A stretch of DNA of 21,909 nt. It comes from CAYVKY01 sp964452115 (GTDB lineage Bacteria > Bacteroidota > Ignavibacteria > Tepidaquicellales > Tepidaquicellaceae). Below, piece after piece: positions 1 through 8,400 of the stretch. The notes beneath the pieces were generated by a model. It searched no databases. It had not been told where the DNA came from and saw nothing but the letters and a program-made list of their open reading frames with translations. The position numbers were made by a program, and so were the translations under genes. Position 1 is the first letter of the stretch, and every line of letters starts with the position of its first letter. The DNA lies in assembly GCA_964452115.1 (NCBI GenBank), contig CAYVKY010000025.1, positions 1-21,909 on the forward strand, given 5' to 3'.

Positions 1-2884
1 ATATTCCCATATAATTCTGCGTGATATCCACAATATCTTCCGGAATTTCAACATGAACCAAAATAGTATCTAAATAGAATCTGAACTCATTTTTATTAAT
101 ATCATATGTCAAAGTATTTCTGTGCCATTTTTCCGGGCTGCCCGTAATTCCCGGCTTATATATTTCCTTCTTTACTCCTGATTTTTTATACATGTTGCTA
201 ACAACAATAAACAGCGAATCGAATCCATTATCGAAAGCGAAATCCAAATCCGTCTTGTTTACAAAATACCAACTTGGGAAAACTGATGCTCTGTTATTAT
301 AAGCATCTTCATCCACCCTATAGTCACACTGAATTGTAAACGAAGATTTCGGCTGAAAAATATTTTTATTTAATTTTAAGAATCCCTTTCCGCTTCTGCA
401 AAACACAATATTTTTTTTACTTCCGGCTATACCGTCATTATAATTTTTTTTAAACGGCTGGCTGTCGTCAATTATTCTTTTGATTCCTCCGTAAAACTTT
501 GGCCAGAAGTCATTAGTTGATTCGTCATACACCCTTTTCGGAGTTGCATCATCGAATGAATATCCTGCAAGAAGATTTTCTCTGCGGTAATTCAAATCAA
601 ATCTGTTTTTTATCAGTTCATCAGGCAAGAACGCGGTATTATATATCCTGAATTCATCCAAATAATACTTTAGTACTGCTTTATAATTCTGTCCGCTGAC
701 GTTCTCGTCGGGGCGGAACCGTCCAAAATACATATAGTCATTGAATTTTCTCAGTATATTTTTCGGTATAGCATAAACCCTTTTTGCTTCATTTACAACT
801 ACATACATGGTTGTATCCAAAAAGGATATTGCAAAATAATTCCATCTGTTAAAATCAAACTTCAATTTAGTATTAATATCATGCCATGATATCTCCCGCG
901 ATTTGCTTCCATACAATGAAATACTAATTTCACTATCATATTTGTTCACTCCAACTACAAGTTTGTTGTTTGTAAGCGGATTATTATCTATCATAAAAAT
1001 TTTTCCGTCTTCAGTTGTGTCCTGATAATACGGTTTAATCCAGAATGACAGCGTTGTATTATCCTCTATCAGGTTAGTATTCGGTTCAAGTACCAACTCA
1101 TCATCGGCGTCATTTATATCAATGCAATACCCCTTACTCAATCTTTTGGATTCGCCTTTCAGATAAATTTCCTTTTTATACTTTGTTTCCTTGTTTTCAA
1201 AAACAAGTACCGCATTTTTTCTGCCTTCATTTTTTGTCGGAACAAACTTTACGTATATACTCTGCGAAACATCAGGCGCAAACTTGCGGGGAACTTCCGG
1301 CTGTTCATTTTTATACAAATACATCAGGTCAAATTCTTCTTTATCTTTTCCGTCAATGTATATATTAAACTCATCGGACTTCCTCCCGTTGTTCCAGAAT
1401 TCTATTACCGGATACCATTGGTCGCCGATGGCTACATCACCGAAGTCTAATGTATCGCCGCCGAAATGATTTACATTTTTAAAAATCCATTTTGCATCCC
1501 TGTCGGGAGTGTATATGAGATACATTCCTGTCTCTGTATTGGGCAGCGGTTTTATGTCTTTCGGAAGGAACCTGTCAGCAAGAAAAAAGACAACTGACGA
1601 TGTCAGCAGCAGCAGCGCAGCAATGCTCGCAAACCTATGGCGGTTAAAAACGGATATCGAATATTCGCTGAGGTTTATTTTTTCATGTTTTACAATATCT
1701 TCATTCTTAAATATTTCCCCGACATTATCAACACCGATAATAGTCATATTTTTTTCCGGATATAACTGTTTTAAATTATCGTATGCATCTGACGCATCTT
1801 TAATATTTTCTTTTGGAACGATGCAGTATTTCACCCATGAAAAAAACGCTGCTTCAATTTTATTTCTGACAGACTCAGAATTAACTTTTGTCACTTTGCC
1901 GTCGCTTTGCACAACTCCGGTGAAAGCAGCAGCATTGCTTATCCTGTACCTTTTTCTGCAATTTATAAAATTAAAATAATTACAAATATTTATTACCACA
2001 GCGCCGAGTCCGAGCGATGCGCCTTTGTATATGCCCTTTAAATTCTGAAATCTTAAAACCCTTTTTATATTTTGTGCGGCTGCTCTGCCGTATATGGTTT
2101 TGATTCCTTTGTTTGATGAGATTCTGATATCATTTAAAGTGTCCTCAAGTGATGAATCCTCAAGGTCAGTTATATTTTCAAATTCGATTCGTGCATCTTT
2201 CGTATTGCGGGTTTTAATTGTCCGGCAAATTAAATTTTGAATAGTCCCGTTTGATGAATCAGGATTAATTTTTTCCTGTTCAACAAGCAATATATTTATG
2301 TTCGTATCGGAATATGAATTTAACCTGTCAAGTTCATTTTTAATTTCCGAAAGTATTTCATACGCTTTTGACTCTTTATAAAAGTCAGGATTAACGATTG
2401 CATATTTATTTGATTTTGAAGGAGGAGTTTGCTTTTTATCCGGTTTGAAATTTTCATCACGGTCTTCAAAGAAAGTATCTTTCTTCATAAGCATATTGTT
2501 CAGCACAATCAAACCGTCGTCATATTTCCCGAGATAAAAAAGCGATTTTAGAATCTGCATATTAAGAATGTCTTCAGCTTTGTTTATCTGCGAAATAATC
2601 ATTTCACCGCCTTTGACATTTACGAATTCTTTTTTCGACTCGTTTAAAATATACTTTGCGGAATTCAGTTTTGAAGGGTCTGTAAAATTTATATCGCTCC
2701 TTAGAATAACATCAAGAAGGATGGAAATAAAATCTTTTGTAAGTGAGAAAGGAGGGACAGATTTGAATACTGTTTCGCATTCGGAAAAAAATGACAATAC
2801 TATATTGAATTTGGTTTTTCCGGAACTTGAATTTTTTATGTCGTTTTGAGCTTTCTTATATAAAGATATTAACCGGCTAATCAT
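1..2884 (-). CDS. Membrane-anchored Lon-like (S16) protease with ASH and LamG ectodomains, 3' end off window
   Basis: I translated this frame by hand; it is open from ATG at 2884 to the window edge (961 codons, no stop), so the C-terminus is missing. Residues 1-160 are helical, and 280-385 resemble the Lon proteolytic domain. Seen there: GASLGLG with candidate nucleophile Ser290, AAFTGVVQSDGKV, VRNKIEAA with candidate general base Lys342, and CIVPKEN. These align with E. coli Lon GPSAG (Ser679), MTGE and KEKLLAA (Lys722), with about nine extra residues between Ser and Lys. No AAA+ ATPase domain is present. A single hydrophobic helix (about 416-438) follows a basic stretch, so the protease should face the cytoplasm. 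Beyond it come an ASH/HYDIN-like Ig domain (LDFGDVAIGD, about 475-576) and two LamG-like domains (about 586-760 and 771 onward). The ATG directly abuts the previous stop codon, indicating translational coupling. Activity and substrate are unknown. Confidence 0.85.
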   Translation of the reverse strand, partial: MISRLISLYKKAQNDIKNSSSGKTKFNIVLSFFSECETVFKSVPPFSLTKDFISILLDVILRSDINFTDPSKLNSAKYILNESKKEFVNVKGGEMIISQINKAEDILNMQILKSLFYLGKYDDGLIVLNNMLMKKDTFFEDRDENFKPDKKQTPPSKSNKYAIVNPDFYKESKAYEILSEIKNELDRLNSYSDTNINILLVEQEKINPDSSNGTIQNLICRTIKTRNTKDARIEFENITDLEDSSLEDTLNDIRISSNKGIKTIYGRAAAQNIKRVLRFQNLKGIYKGASLGLGAVVINICNYFNFINCRKRYRISNAAAFTGVVQSDGKVTKVNSESVRNKIEAAFFSWVKYCIVPKENIKDASDAYDNLKQLYPEKNMTIIGVDNVGEIFKNEDIVKHEKINLSEYSISVFNRHRFASIAALLLLTSSVVFFLADRFLPKDIKPLPNTETGMYLIYTPDRDAKWIFKNVNHFGGDTLDFGDVAIGDQWYPVIEFWNNGRKSDEFNIYIDGKDKEEFDLMYLYKNEQPEVPRKFAPDVSQSIYVKFVPTKNEGRKNAVLVFENKETKYKKEIYLKGESKRLSKGYCIDINDADDELVLEPNTNLIEDNTTLSFWIKPYYQDTTEDGKIFMIDNNPLTNNKLVVGVNKYDSEISISLYGSKSREISWHDINTKLKFDFNRWNYFAISFLDTTMYVVVNEAKRVYAIPKNILRKFNDYMYFGRFRPDENVSGQNYKAVLKYYLDEFRIYNTAFLPDELIKNRFDLNYRRENLLAGYSFDDATPKRVYDESTNDFWPKFYGGIKRIIDDSQPFKKNYNDGIAGSKKNIVFCRSGKGFLKLNKNIFQPKSSFTIQCDYRVDEDAYNNRASVFPSWYFVNKTDLDFAFDNGFDSLFIVVSNMYKKSGVKKEIYKPGITGSPEKWHRNTLTYDINKNEFRFYLDTILVHVEIPEDIVDITQNYMGI

Positions 2885-3622
2885 TTAATAAACCAGTAGT
2901 TCGAATTTCATATCTACAAGCGCTTTCGGAATTAAAATTTCACGATTTTTCATCGTTATAAAATCTGTATATTTGGAAGATTTCAGCACCAGTGCTTTAA
3001 TTTCACAGGAGGTTTCAAGTTCAATAATTATATGCCCGTCTTTTTCACTGTATCTTGAAACGATTATATCCGGCTCTGATGAAATTGCCGTAACCTCGCT
3101 TGTATCTTCCGGCTGAGAAAAAAATATTTTTGCTGCAGGAAAAATTAATTTAAATGTAAAACTACGGTAATTAAAATTCTTATATCCTGAAAGCGCAATT
3201 TCGTTCCTTGAATTACACAAATAATATTTATTTGTTTCCGGGCAAAACAATATGCATCCTGAAACATTTCTTCCGCTTTCCGAAATCAGAGAAGCAGTAA
3301 GCGAAGTATCCTCGGATATGGTTTTTTCATCAATCACCAACGCAAAATCATCGTCGTCCGAAACATAAAAATATGTATCTTTTTTATAGGCATTATCAGC
3401 CCCGCTGTCAGCAACCATACTAAAAAGACATTCATTTCCTGAAACATAGCTGTCAACATCCTGATTTACCGGTTTCAGGTTAATAATGTTTCCCTTAGTT
3501 TCGCGTTCGTCGCTTTTCCAGGCACCGCTCAAATATTCCTTGTAGGCTTCCTGCTCTTTTCCAAGCTCGCCTTTTAGATTTTCAGTATTTCTTAATATTT
3601 TATTCAGATAATAGTTTAACAT
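2885..3622 (-). CDS. Hypothetical protein of the Lon-like protease operon
   Basis: I do not recognise this 245-residue protein. It begins with a charged helical segment (about 1-50), then becomes beta-rich with an acidic patch (YVSDDDDFALVIDE, about 88-101) and a C-terminal half resembling a small beta-sandwich ending in FELLVY. No signal peptide or membrane helix is visible, so it should be cytoplasmic. It overlaps the upstream 330-aa gene by 23 bp, and its TAA is immediately followed by the ATG of the protease gene. These contacts indicate that the three proteins are made together and probably act together. It could be an adaptor, regulator or substrate of the protease; that is inference from position only. 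Confidence 0.8.
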   Translation of the reverse strand: MLNYYLNKILRNTENLKGELGKEQEAYKEYLSGAWKSDERETKGNIINLKPVNQDVDSYVSGNECLFSMVADSGADNAYKKDTYFYVSDDDDFALVIDEKTISEDTSLTASLISESGRNVSGCILFCPETNKYYLCNSRNEIALSGYKNFNYRSFTFKLIFPAAKIFFSQPEDTSEVTAISSEPDIIVSRYSEKDGHIIIELETSCEIKALVLKSSKYTDFITMKNREILIPKALVDMKFELLVY

Positions 3623-4592
3623 TTGTACTTTCTTCTTTCTTCAACTCAGAGATAATCTCATCATTCAATAGTCCTATTACATACTCGACCTTATTAAAAA
3701 AAGATTTGGCTGACTCCCCGGTGTAATACCTCGAAATCAATTCCTTTATAGAATCTCTTTTGTGTCCGTTTATATATCCGGTTATCACTTCATCTACGAT
3801 ATTATATACACAACTGCATTCATATTCGGAAAAATTCTTCTTATTAAAATATTTATTTAGCTTTATATTGAATCCTTTACTGATTTTATCAAACAGCAAT
3901 TTGAAATGGAGTTTAGTTTCTGCTTCGGATTCGTCACACGATAAATGATACCTCAGGTCCAAAGCCGTAATATCCTTAAAAATCTGAATCAAATCATTCA
4001 TCGAAATTGCGTGCAGATATTCAGTCTGCATTTCAATAATATTGAATATGATTTTTAATAAACCTTTTGCCGAATGAATTTTCGCACCGTTTTCATTAAA
4101 AATCATTGTCAGCAATTTTTCTTTCTCCATACATTCCGCGGATTCAAAATCTACCGGTTCTCTGTGAATATATTTATCTGAAAATAATTGCGTGACCGTG
4201 TAATTTTCATCTTTAATCGCGGAAGTGATATTTCTAATGAGTTTATTAGTGACGGGGTCAGTGCGCCTGAATATTTGAGGAAGGTTATTTTGTGTGATTG
4301 ATATTACAAACCTTTTGAGTGTTTCATTAAAATCGGTTTCGGTTTCCGGAAAGTCATCTATCTTATCGTAATAATTTTTGAAGTGAATCAAATACCCGTT
4401 TTCGGTTTTAAATATTTCACCCATCAGGTCAACCGCAATATCAAATGCTGATAAATTGTCGGGATTTGTGATTCTGCCCCGGTATATTAAGTATTTAATA
4501 TAATCCTCTGAAATTCTTATAACCTTTGAAGCAAAAGAATTTAATGTACGCTTATCACTTATATAAAACCCTGATTTTAAAACTTTAAACAT
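3600..4592 (-). CDS. Hypothetical helical protein, first gene of the Lon-like protease operon
   Basis: This 330-residue protein is not recognised. It is predicted mostly helical and rich in Lys, Asn, Ile and Glu. It has no signal peptide and no membrane segment, so it is likely cytoplasmic. Noticeable stretches are SAFDIAVDLMGEIFK (about 48-62), a region with basic and aromatic residues around IFRRTDPVTNKLIRNI (about 106-121), and a C-terminal helical half ending in a Glu/Lys-rich tail. I considered a sigma-factor-like or DNA-binding role but see no clear helix-turn-helix or region 2/4 signature. It is the promoter-proximal gene; its ATG at 4592 follows an AT-rich gap shared with the REP/RAYT locus, and its end overlaps the next gene by 23 bp. 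Confidence 0.8.
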   Translation of the reverse strand: MFKVLKSGFYISDKRTLNSFASKVIRISEDYIKYLIYRGRITNPDNLSAFDIAVDLMGEIFKTENGYLIHFKNYYDKIDDFPETETDFNETLKRFVISITQNNLPQIFRRTDPVTNKLIRNITSAIKDENYTVTQLFSDKYIHREPVDFESAECMEKEKLLTMIFNENGAKIHSAKGLLKIIFNIIEMQTEYLHAISMNDLIQIFKDITALDLRYHLSCDESEAETKLHFKLLFDKISKGFNIKLNKYFNKKNFSEYECSCVYNIVDEVITGYINGHKRDSIKELISRYYTGESAKSFFNKVEYVIGLLNDEIISELKKEESTNVKLLSE

Positions 4593-4727
4593 CCAATAAA
4601 TAAACCGCTTGCTATTACCAGTCGTTAATTAAGAAAAATTAAATTAGATAATACAACAGTATAACTTAGCAATTATTATTTAATTATTCAAATCAAATTG
4701 AAATACAAAATTTGTTCATAATACCCT
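4593..4727. other. AT-rich gap upstream of the protease operon
   Basis: About 135 bases between the start of the minus-strand operon and the first REP palindrome. It must hold the operon promoter unless that lies inside the REP locus. I see runs of A/T but no convincing TTG / TAnnTTTG pair and no terminator. Confidence 0.4.
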
Positions 4728-4755
4728 GTAGAGTCAAAGCATGCTTTGACTCTAC
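4728..4755. repeat. REP palindrome, type A (GAGTC)
   Basis: Perfect 28-bp palindrome: half-arm GTAGAGTCAAAGCA followed by its exact reverse complement, centred on GCATGC. It lies 59 bp before the transposase ATG and is preceded by CT, as are the other three copies at this locus. Confidence 0.9.
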
Positions 4756-4814
4756 CAAATATTATCTTGAATTATCTATAATTAAAATATAAATTCGTTT
4801 AACGGGTATTGGTA

Positions 4815-5399
4815 ATGGATAACAAATTTCAAAATAGATACAGAATATCTCCTGCAAGATTGCAAAACTGGGATTATCGTCATGCTGGGACATACTTCAT
4901 AACTATATGTACAAAAGGAAAAAAATATTTTTTTGGAGAAATTAAAAGTGATGGTATGCATTTGTCCCAAACAGGAATATTAGCCGATGTATTTTGGCAT
5001 GAAATTAAAAACCATACAAAAGAAATTGAATTGGGGGAATTCATTGTTATGCCAAATCATATTCATGGAATATTATTCATCTTCAATAAAATTGAAAATA
5101 ATTCAACTGTAGAGACAAAGCATGCTTTGTCTCTACCATCAAAAGATTTTCAAACAATCGGACAAAAACGGTTTCAGAATATGGGAAAAAATTCTGTTTC
5201 TTCAATTATTGCTTCCTACAAATCTGCTGTTACAAGACATGCACACAGGTTAGGATTTGAAATGGAATGGCAGCCGGGATTTTATGACCACATTATTAGA
5301 GATGAAAATGAATATTGTAAAATTGGAGATTACATTTTAAATAATCCACAATATTGGAAAGATGATAAATATTTTGATTGTAGTAATAATTCAAAATAA
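4815..5399 (+). CDS. REP-associated tyrosine transposase (RAYT, Y1/HUH family)
   Basis: Single-strand DNA transposase of the IS200-like Y1 superfamily. With the ATG at 4815 it has 194 residues; an upstream in-frame TTG at 4809 would add two. Seen: an N-terminal RAYT-type start (YRISPARLQNWDYRHAGTYFITICTKG), the HUH metal-binding motif in VMPNHIHGILF (His82, His84), and the C-terminal WQPGFYDHIIRDENEY...IGDYILNNP block. Tyr173 in DYI is the predicted nucleophile, by alignment with E. coli TnpA-REP Tyr115. All key residues are present and the frame is uninterrupted, so it may be active. Residues around VETKHALSLP, in the loop after the HUH strand, are encoded by a REP palindrome identical to those flanking the gene. 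It is the only clear plus-strand gene here and converges with the RND pump gene. Confidence 0.93.
   Translation: MDNKFQNRYRISPARLQNWDYRHAGTYFITICTKGKKYFFGEIKSDGMHLSQTGILADVFWHEIKNHTKEIELGEFIVMPNHIHGILFIFNKIENNSTVETKHALSLPSKDFQTIGQKRFQNMGKNSVSSIIASYKSAVTRHAHRLGFEMEWQPGFYDHIIRDENEYCKIGDYILNNPQYWKDDKYFDCSNNSK
5109..5136. repeat. REP palindrome, type B (GAGAC), inside the transposase gene
   Basis: Perfect 28-bp palindrome with half-arm GTAGAGACAAAGCA. It is read in frame and, with the preceding CT making 30 bp, adds about ten residues (VETKHALSLP) without breaking the transposase. Confidence 0.9.
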
Positions 5400-5402
5400 A
5401 CT

Positions 5403-5430
5403 GTAGAGACAAAGCATGCTTTGTCTCTAC
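5403..5430. repeat. REP palindrome, type B (GAGAC)
   Basis: Perfect 28-bp palindrome starting 3 bp after the transposase stop codon and identical to the copy inside the gene. As a hairpin it could also limit readthrough between the two convergent genes. Confidence 0.9.
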
Positions 5431-5447
5431 AAAATTTGGGGCACACT

Positions 5448-5475
5448 GTAGAGTCAAAGCATGCTTTGACTCTAC
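5448..5475. repeat. REP palindrome, type A (GAGTC)
   Basis: Perfect 28-bp palindrome identical to the copy at 4728-4755. It sits 11 bp beyond the end of the RND pump gene on the minus strand, so it would form a strong hairpin at the 3' end of the efflux mRNA. There is no T-run after it, so intrinsic termination is uncertain. Confidence 0.9.
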
Positions 5476-5486
5476 GAAAATATATT

Positions 5487-8400
5487 TTATGCTTTCACTT
5501 TTTTTCGTTTCATGCGGAGAATCATTTCGTCGAAGGCAGCAAATATTGACGGGATGATTATGAGCGTCAGGAACGTGCTGAATGCAAGTCCGAAAATGAT
5601 TGCCACGCCCATTGGTCTCCAGAATGCGGAATTTTGTCCGCCGATTACCCAGCTGAACGAGCGCCAGTCGAAGTCCACTCCCGAAGCAAGCGGTGTAATT
5701 CCGAGAATTGTTGCTGCTGCAGTCAGGAAAATAGGACGCATACGGATTAACCCTGCCTGCACTAATGCTTCGTCTCTGCTGAGTCCGCGCTTGACAAGCT
5801 CTTTTTGGAAGTCCAGAAGCACAATTGCATTTCGGACAACGATACCTGCAAGTGCAATCACGCCGATACCCGTCATCAATAATCCGAACGGTGTGTGTGT
5901 GAGCATTAATCCGAGCAGCACTCCGATTAGCGACAATACTACGGATATCATAATAATGAACGGTACTCTGATTGAATTGAACTCGATAACCATCAGGAAG
6001 AATATCAGCAGCAGTGCAATTATCATTGCTTTGCCGAGGAAGTTAACTGTTTCTTTCTGGTCTTCCTGCTCGCCCGTGTATTTAATCGAATAGCCATTTT
6101 CAAATTTCTTATCTTTCAGTTTTGCCTGCACATCTTTTAATACATCATTTCCTAAACGTCCTACCGCGTTTGCCGAAACCGTAACGACTCTCTTCGCGTC
6201 TGTTCGGCTGATTGAAGCGATGCCGCCTGCAAATTCGACCTTTGCAACAGACAGAAGCGGTACTTTCACACCCTGAGTATTCGTTACATAAAGATTTGAA
6301 ATATATTCGATATCATTCCTCTGGTCTGCATTCAGGCGCACGGTTACATCATATTCCTTGTCGCCTACTCTGTATTTGCTTGCCGTAGCACCGTTTACAG
6401 ATGTTCTGACAAGCGTGCCTATCATTGCTGTATTCAGTCCGTAAAGCGCTGCTTTGTCTCTGTCAACAGTGATTTTAATTTCAGGTTTTGCTTTATCAAA
6501 GTCATCTTTCAGGTCAGCAAGTCCGGGGATATCCTTAATGTCTCTTTTTATCTCATCCGCAATATCTCCGAGTTTATTAAAGTCATCGCCCGAGATTTCA
6601 ATATTTATCGGTTTACCGACCGGCGGTCCCATCAACTGTTCTTCAACTTCGATTGTTGCGCCTGCAATATTTTTAATCGAGTCACGCACCTGATCTTCGC
6701 TTAAAAACGAACTTTGTTCGCGCAGTTCTTTATCTATAAAAGAAACCGTAATAGTGCTTTTATTCGGAATGCCGTCACCGCTGAAATCAAGAGGATTATT
6801 GGAAGAACCGACATTCGTTACGATATAATCTATATCGCTTATTTTGGGAATTCGTTTTTCAATCTCTTTTGTAATATTGTTCGTCTGATAAATATTAGTT
6901 CCGACGGGGGTGGTAACGTTTATATTAAATTGTTTCGGGTCGGTTTTCGGGAAGAACTCAGTTCCGTAATTAAATTTACCGTAAATAAGAAATACAATAA
7001 CAAACAAAGCCAAAGTTGTAAATATTGTCAGTTTCTTTTTTCTAAGCGTGAAACGCAGTGCCTTTTCATAATATTTCAGGGACGTACCGAAAAATTTTGC
7101 ATCAAAATACTCGAGAAATTTCGCAACCGGTCTGCGCTTTTTATTTTTTGATTTTTCTTTATCGCGTTTAATATGTACGAATACTGCCGCCTGAACGGGA
7201 CTGATAATCATTGCAACGAAAAGCGATGACAGCAGGCACACAATAAGCGTTATCGGCATATATTTCATAAAGTCACCTACTATTCCCGGAAAGAACAGCA
7301 GCGGGAAAAATGATGATATAATTGTAAGCGTTGCAATCGTTACCGGAAACACCACTTCGCGCGGACCTTCCACGGCGGCATCGTTCGGGCTGTAATCCTC
7401 CCGCTCCTGCAGCCGGTAAATATTTTCTATAACCACGATAGCATCATCCACGATTATCCCAAGCACAAGTATCAATGTGAAAAGCACAATCATATTCAAA
7501 GTAATTCCGAAAGCGCTCAGCACCGTGAATGAAATTAAAAACGAGAAAGGAATCGAAGTGGCAACAAGTATTGCATTCTTGATTCCCAAAAAGAAAAACA
7601 ATATCAGGAATACAAGAATCACGCCCGTAATAATTCCGTTTTCAAGTTCGTGAACCGTTGTCTTAATTGTTTTTGACTGGTCTGCAGTCAGGCTGACATT
7701 AACGCCTTCGGGAACAAGATTTTTATCTTGTATTATTTCCTTTACCCTATCAACAATGTCAATCACGTTAGAACCGCTTCTTTTCTTAACCACAATTGTA
7801 ACGCTTTCATTGCCGTTTTCTCTGGAAAATGTTTTCCTGTCCGCAAATCCGTATGTTACATCTGCCACATCCCTGAGGTAAACAGCACTTTCGCTGTTTT
7901 TCTTTACAATCAGGTTCTTCATATCCTCAGGATTCTCGTATTCTCCGGGAACTCTTACCAGATAACTCTTCTTTCCGATGTCAAGTTTACCGCCGGGGAT
8001 ATTCAGATTTTCCGCTCCAACAAGCTGAGCAATGTCGCTCATACTTACACCGTAATACTTTATCTTATCTGCATTAACATCAACCTTCACTTCCCTGTCA
8101 ATACCTCCCACAACCTCTGCAGACAGCACTCCGGGCATTTCTTCAATCTTATCGCTGATCTTGTCGCTGATTTCCTTTATTTTCCAGAGACCGAAATTTC
8201 CCGTAACATTTACATACAATATCGGAAGTTCGGAAAAGTTTATTTCCGTAATCACCGGCTCTTTTATATCCTGCGGCATTTTTGTCTTTGCAGTCGATAC
8301 TTTATCGCGTACTTTCTGAATTGCAAAATCTATATTAATATCAGTTGTGAATTCCACCGAAATCGAAGAAAAACTTTCTCTCGATACCGAAGTGATTTTC

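Larger units (their letters stand above)
4728..5475 (+). mobile_element. REP/RAYT locus: transposase gene with four palindromes
   Basis: A REP-associated tyrosine transposase gene lies between perfect 28-bp palindromes at 4728-4755, 5403-5430 and 5448-5475, with a fourth at 5109-5136 inside the gene. Each starts with GTAG and ends with CTAC; GTAG is the foot tetranucleotide known to matter for RAYT recognition of REPs in enterobacteria. Two sequence types alternate: the outer pair carries GAGTC, the inner pair GAGAC, each with the matching change in the other arm. The locus sits between the protease operon and the convergent efflux operon. Element ends are inferred from the outermost palindromes; no target duplication was identified. 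Confidence 0.7.

Noticed and set aside
1509..1979. 156-codon plus-strand open frame in the first 3 kb
   Set aside because: It lies opposite the continuous Lon-like reading frame, whose motifs show the minus strand is coding.
3600..4592. 330-aa protein as an RNA polymerase sigma factor
   Set aside because: The overall helical look is suggestive, but no region 2 or region 4 motif could be pointed to.
4728..5475. Repeated 28-bp palindromes considered as CRISPR repeats or regulator operators
   Set aside because: Spacing is irregular, one copy is coding, and they surround a RAYT gene with GTAG feet, which fits REPs.
5512..6093. 193-codon plus-strand open frame opposite the RND pump C-terminus
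   Set aside because: Its Ser/Ile/Pro-rich composition mirrors the membrane segments on the other strand; it has no domain or start signal.
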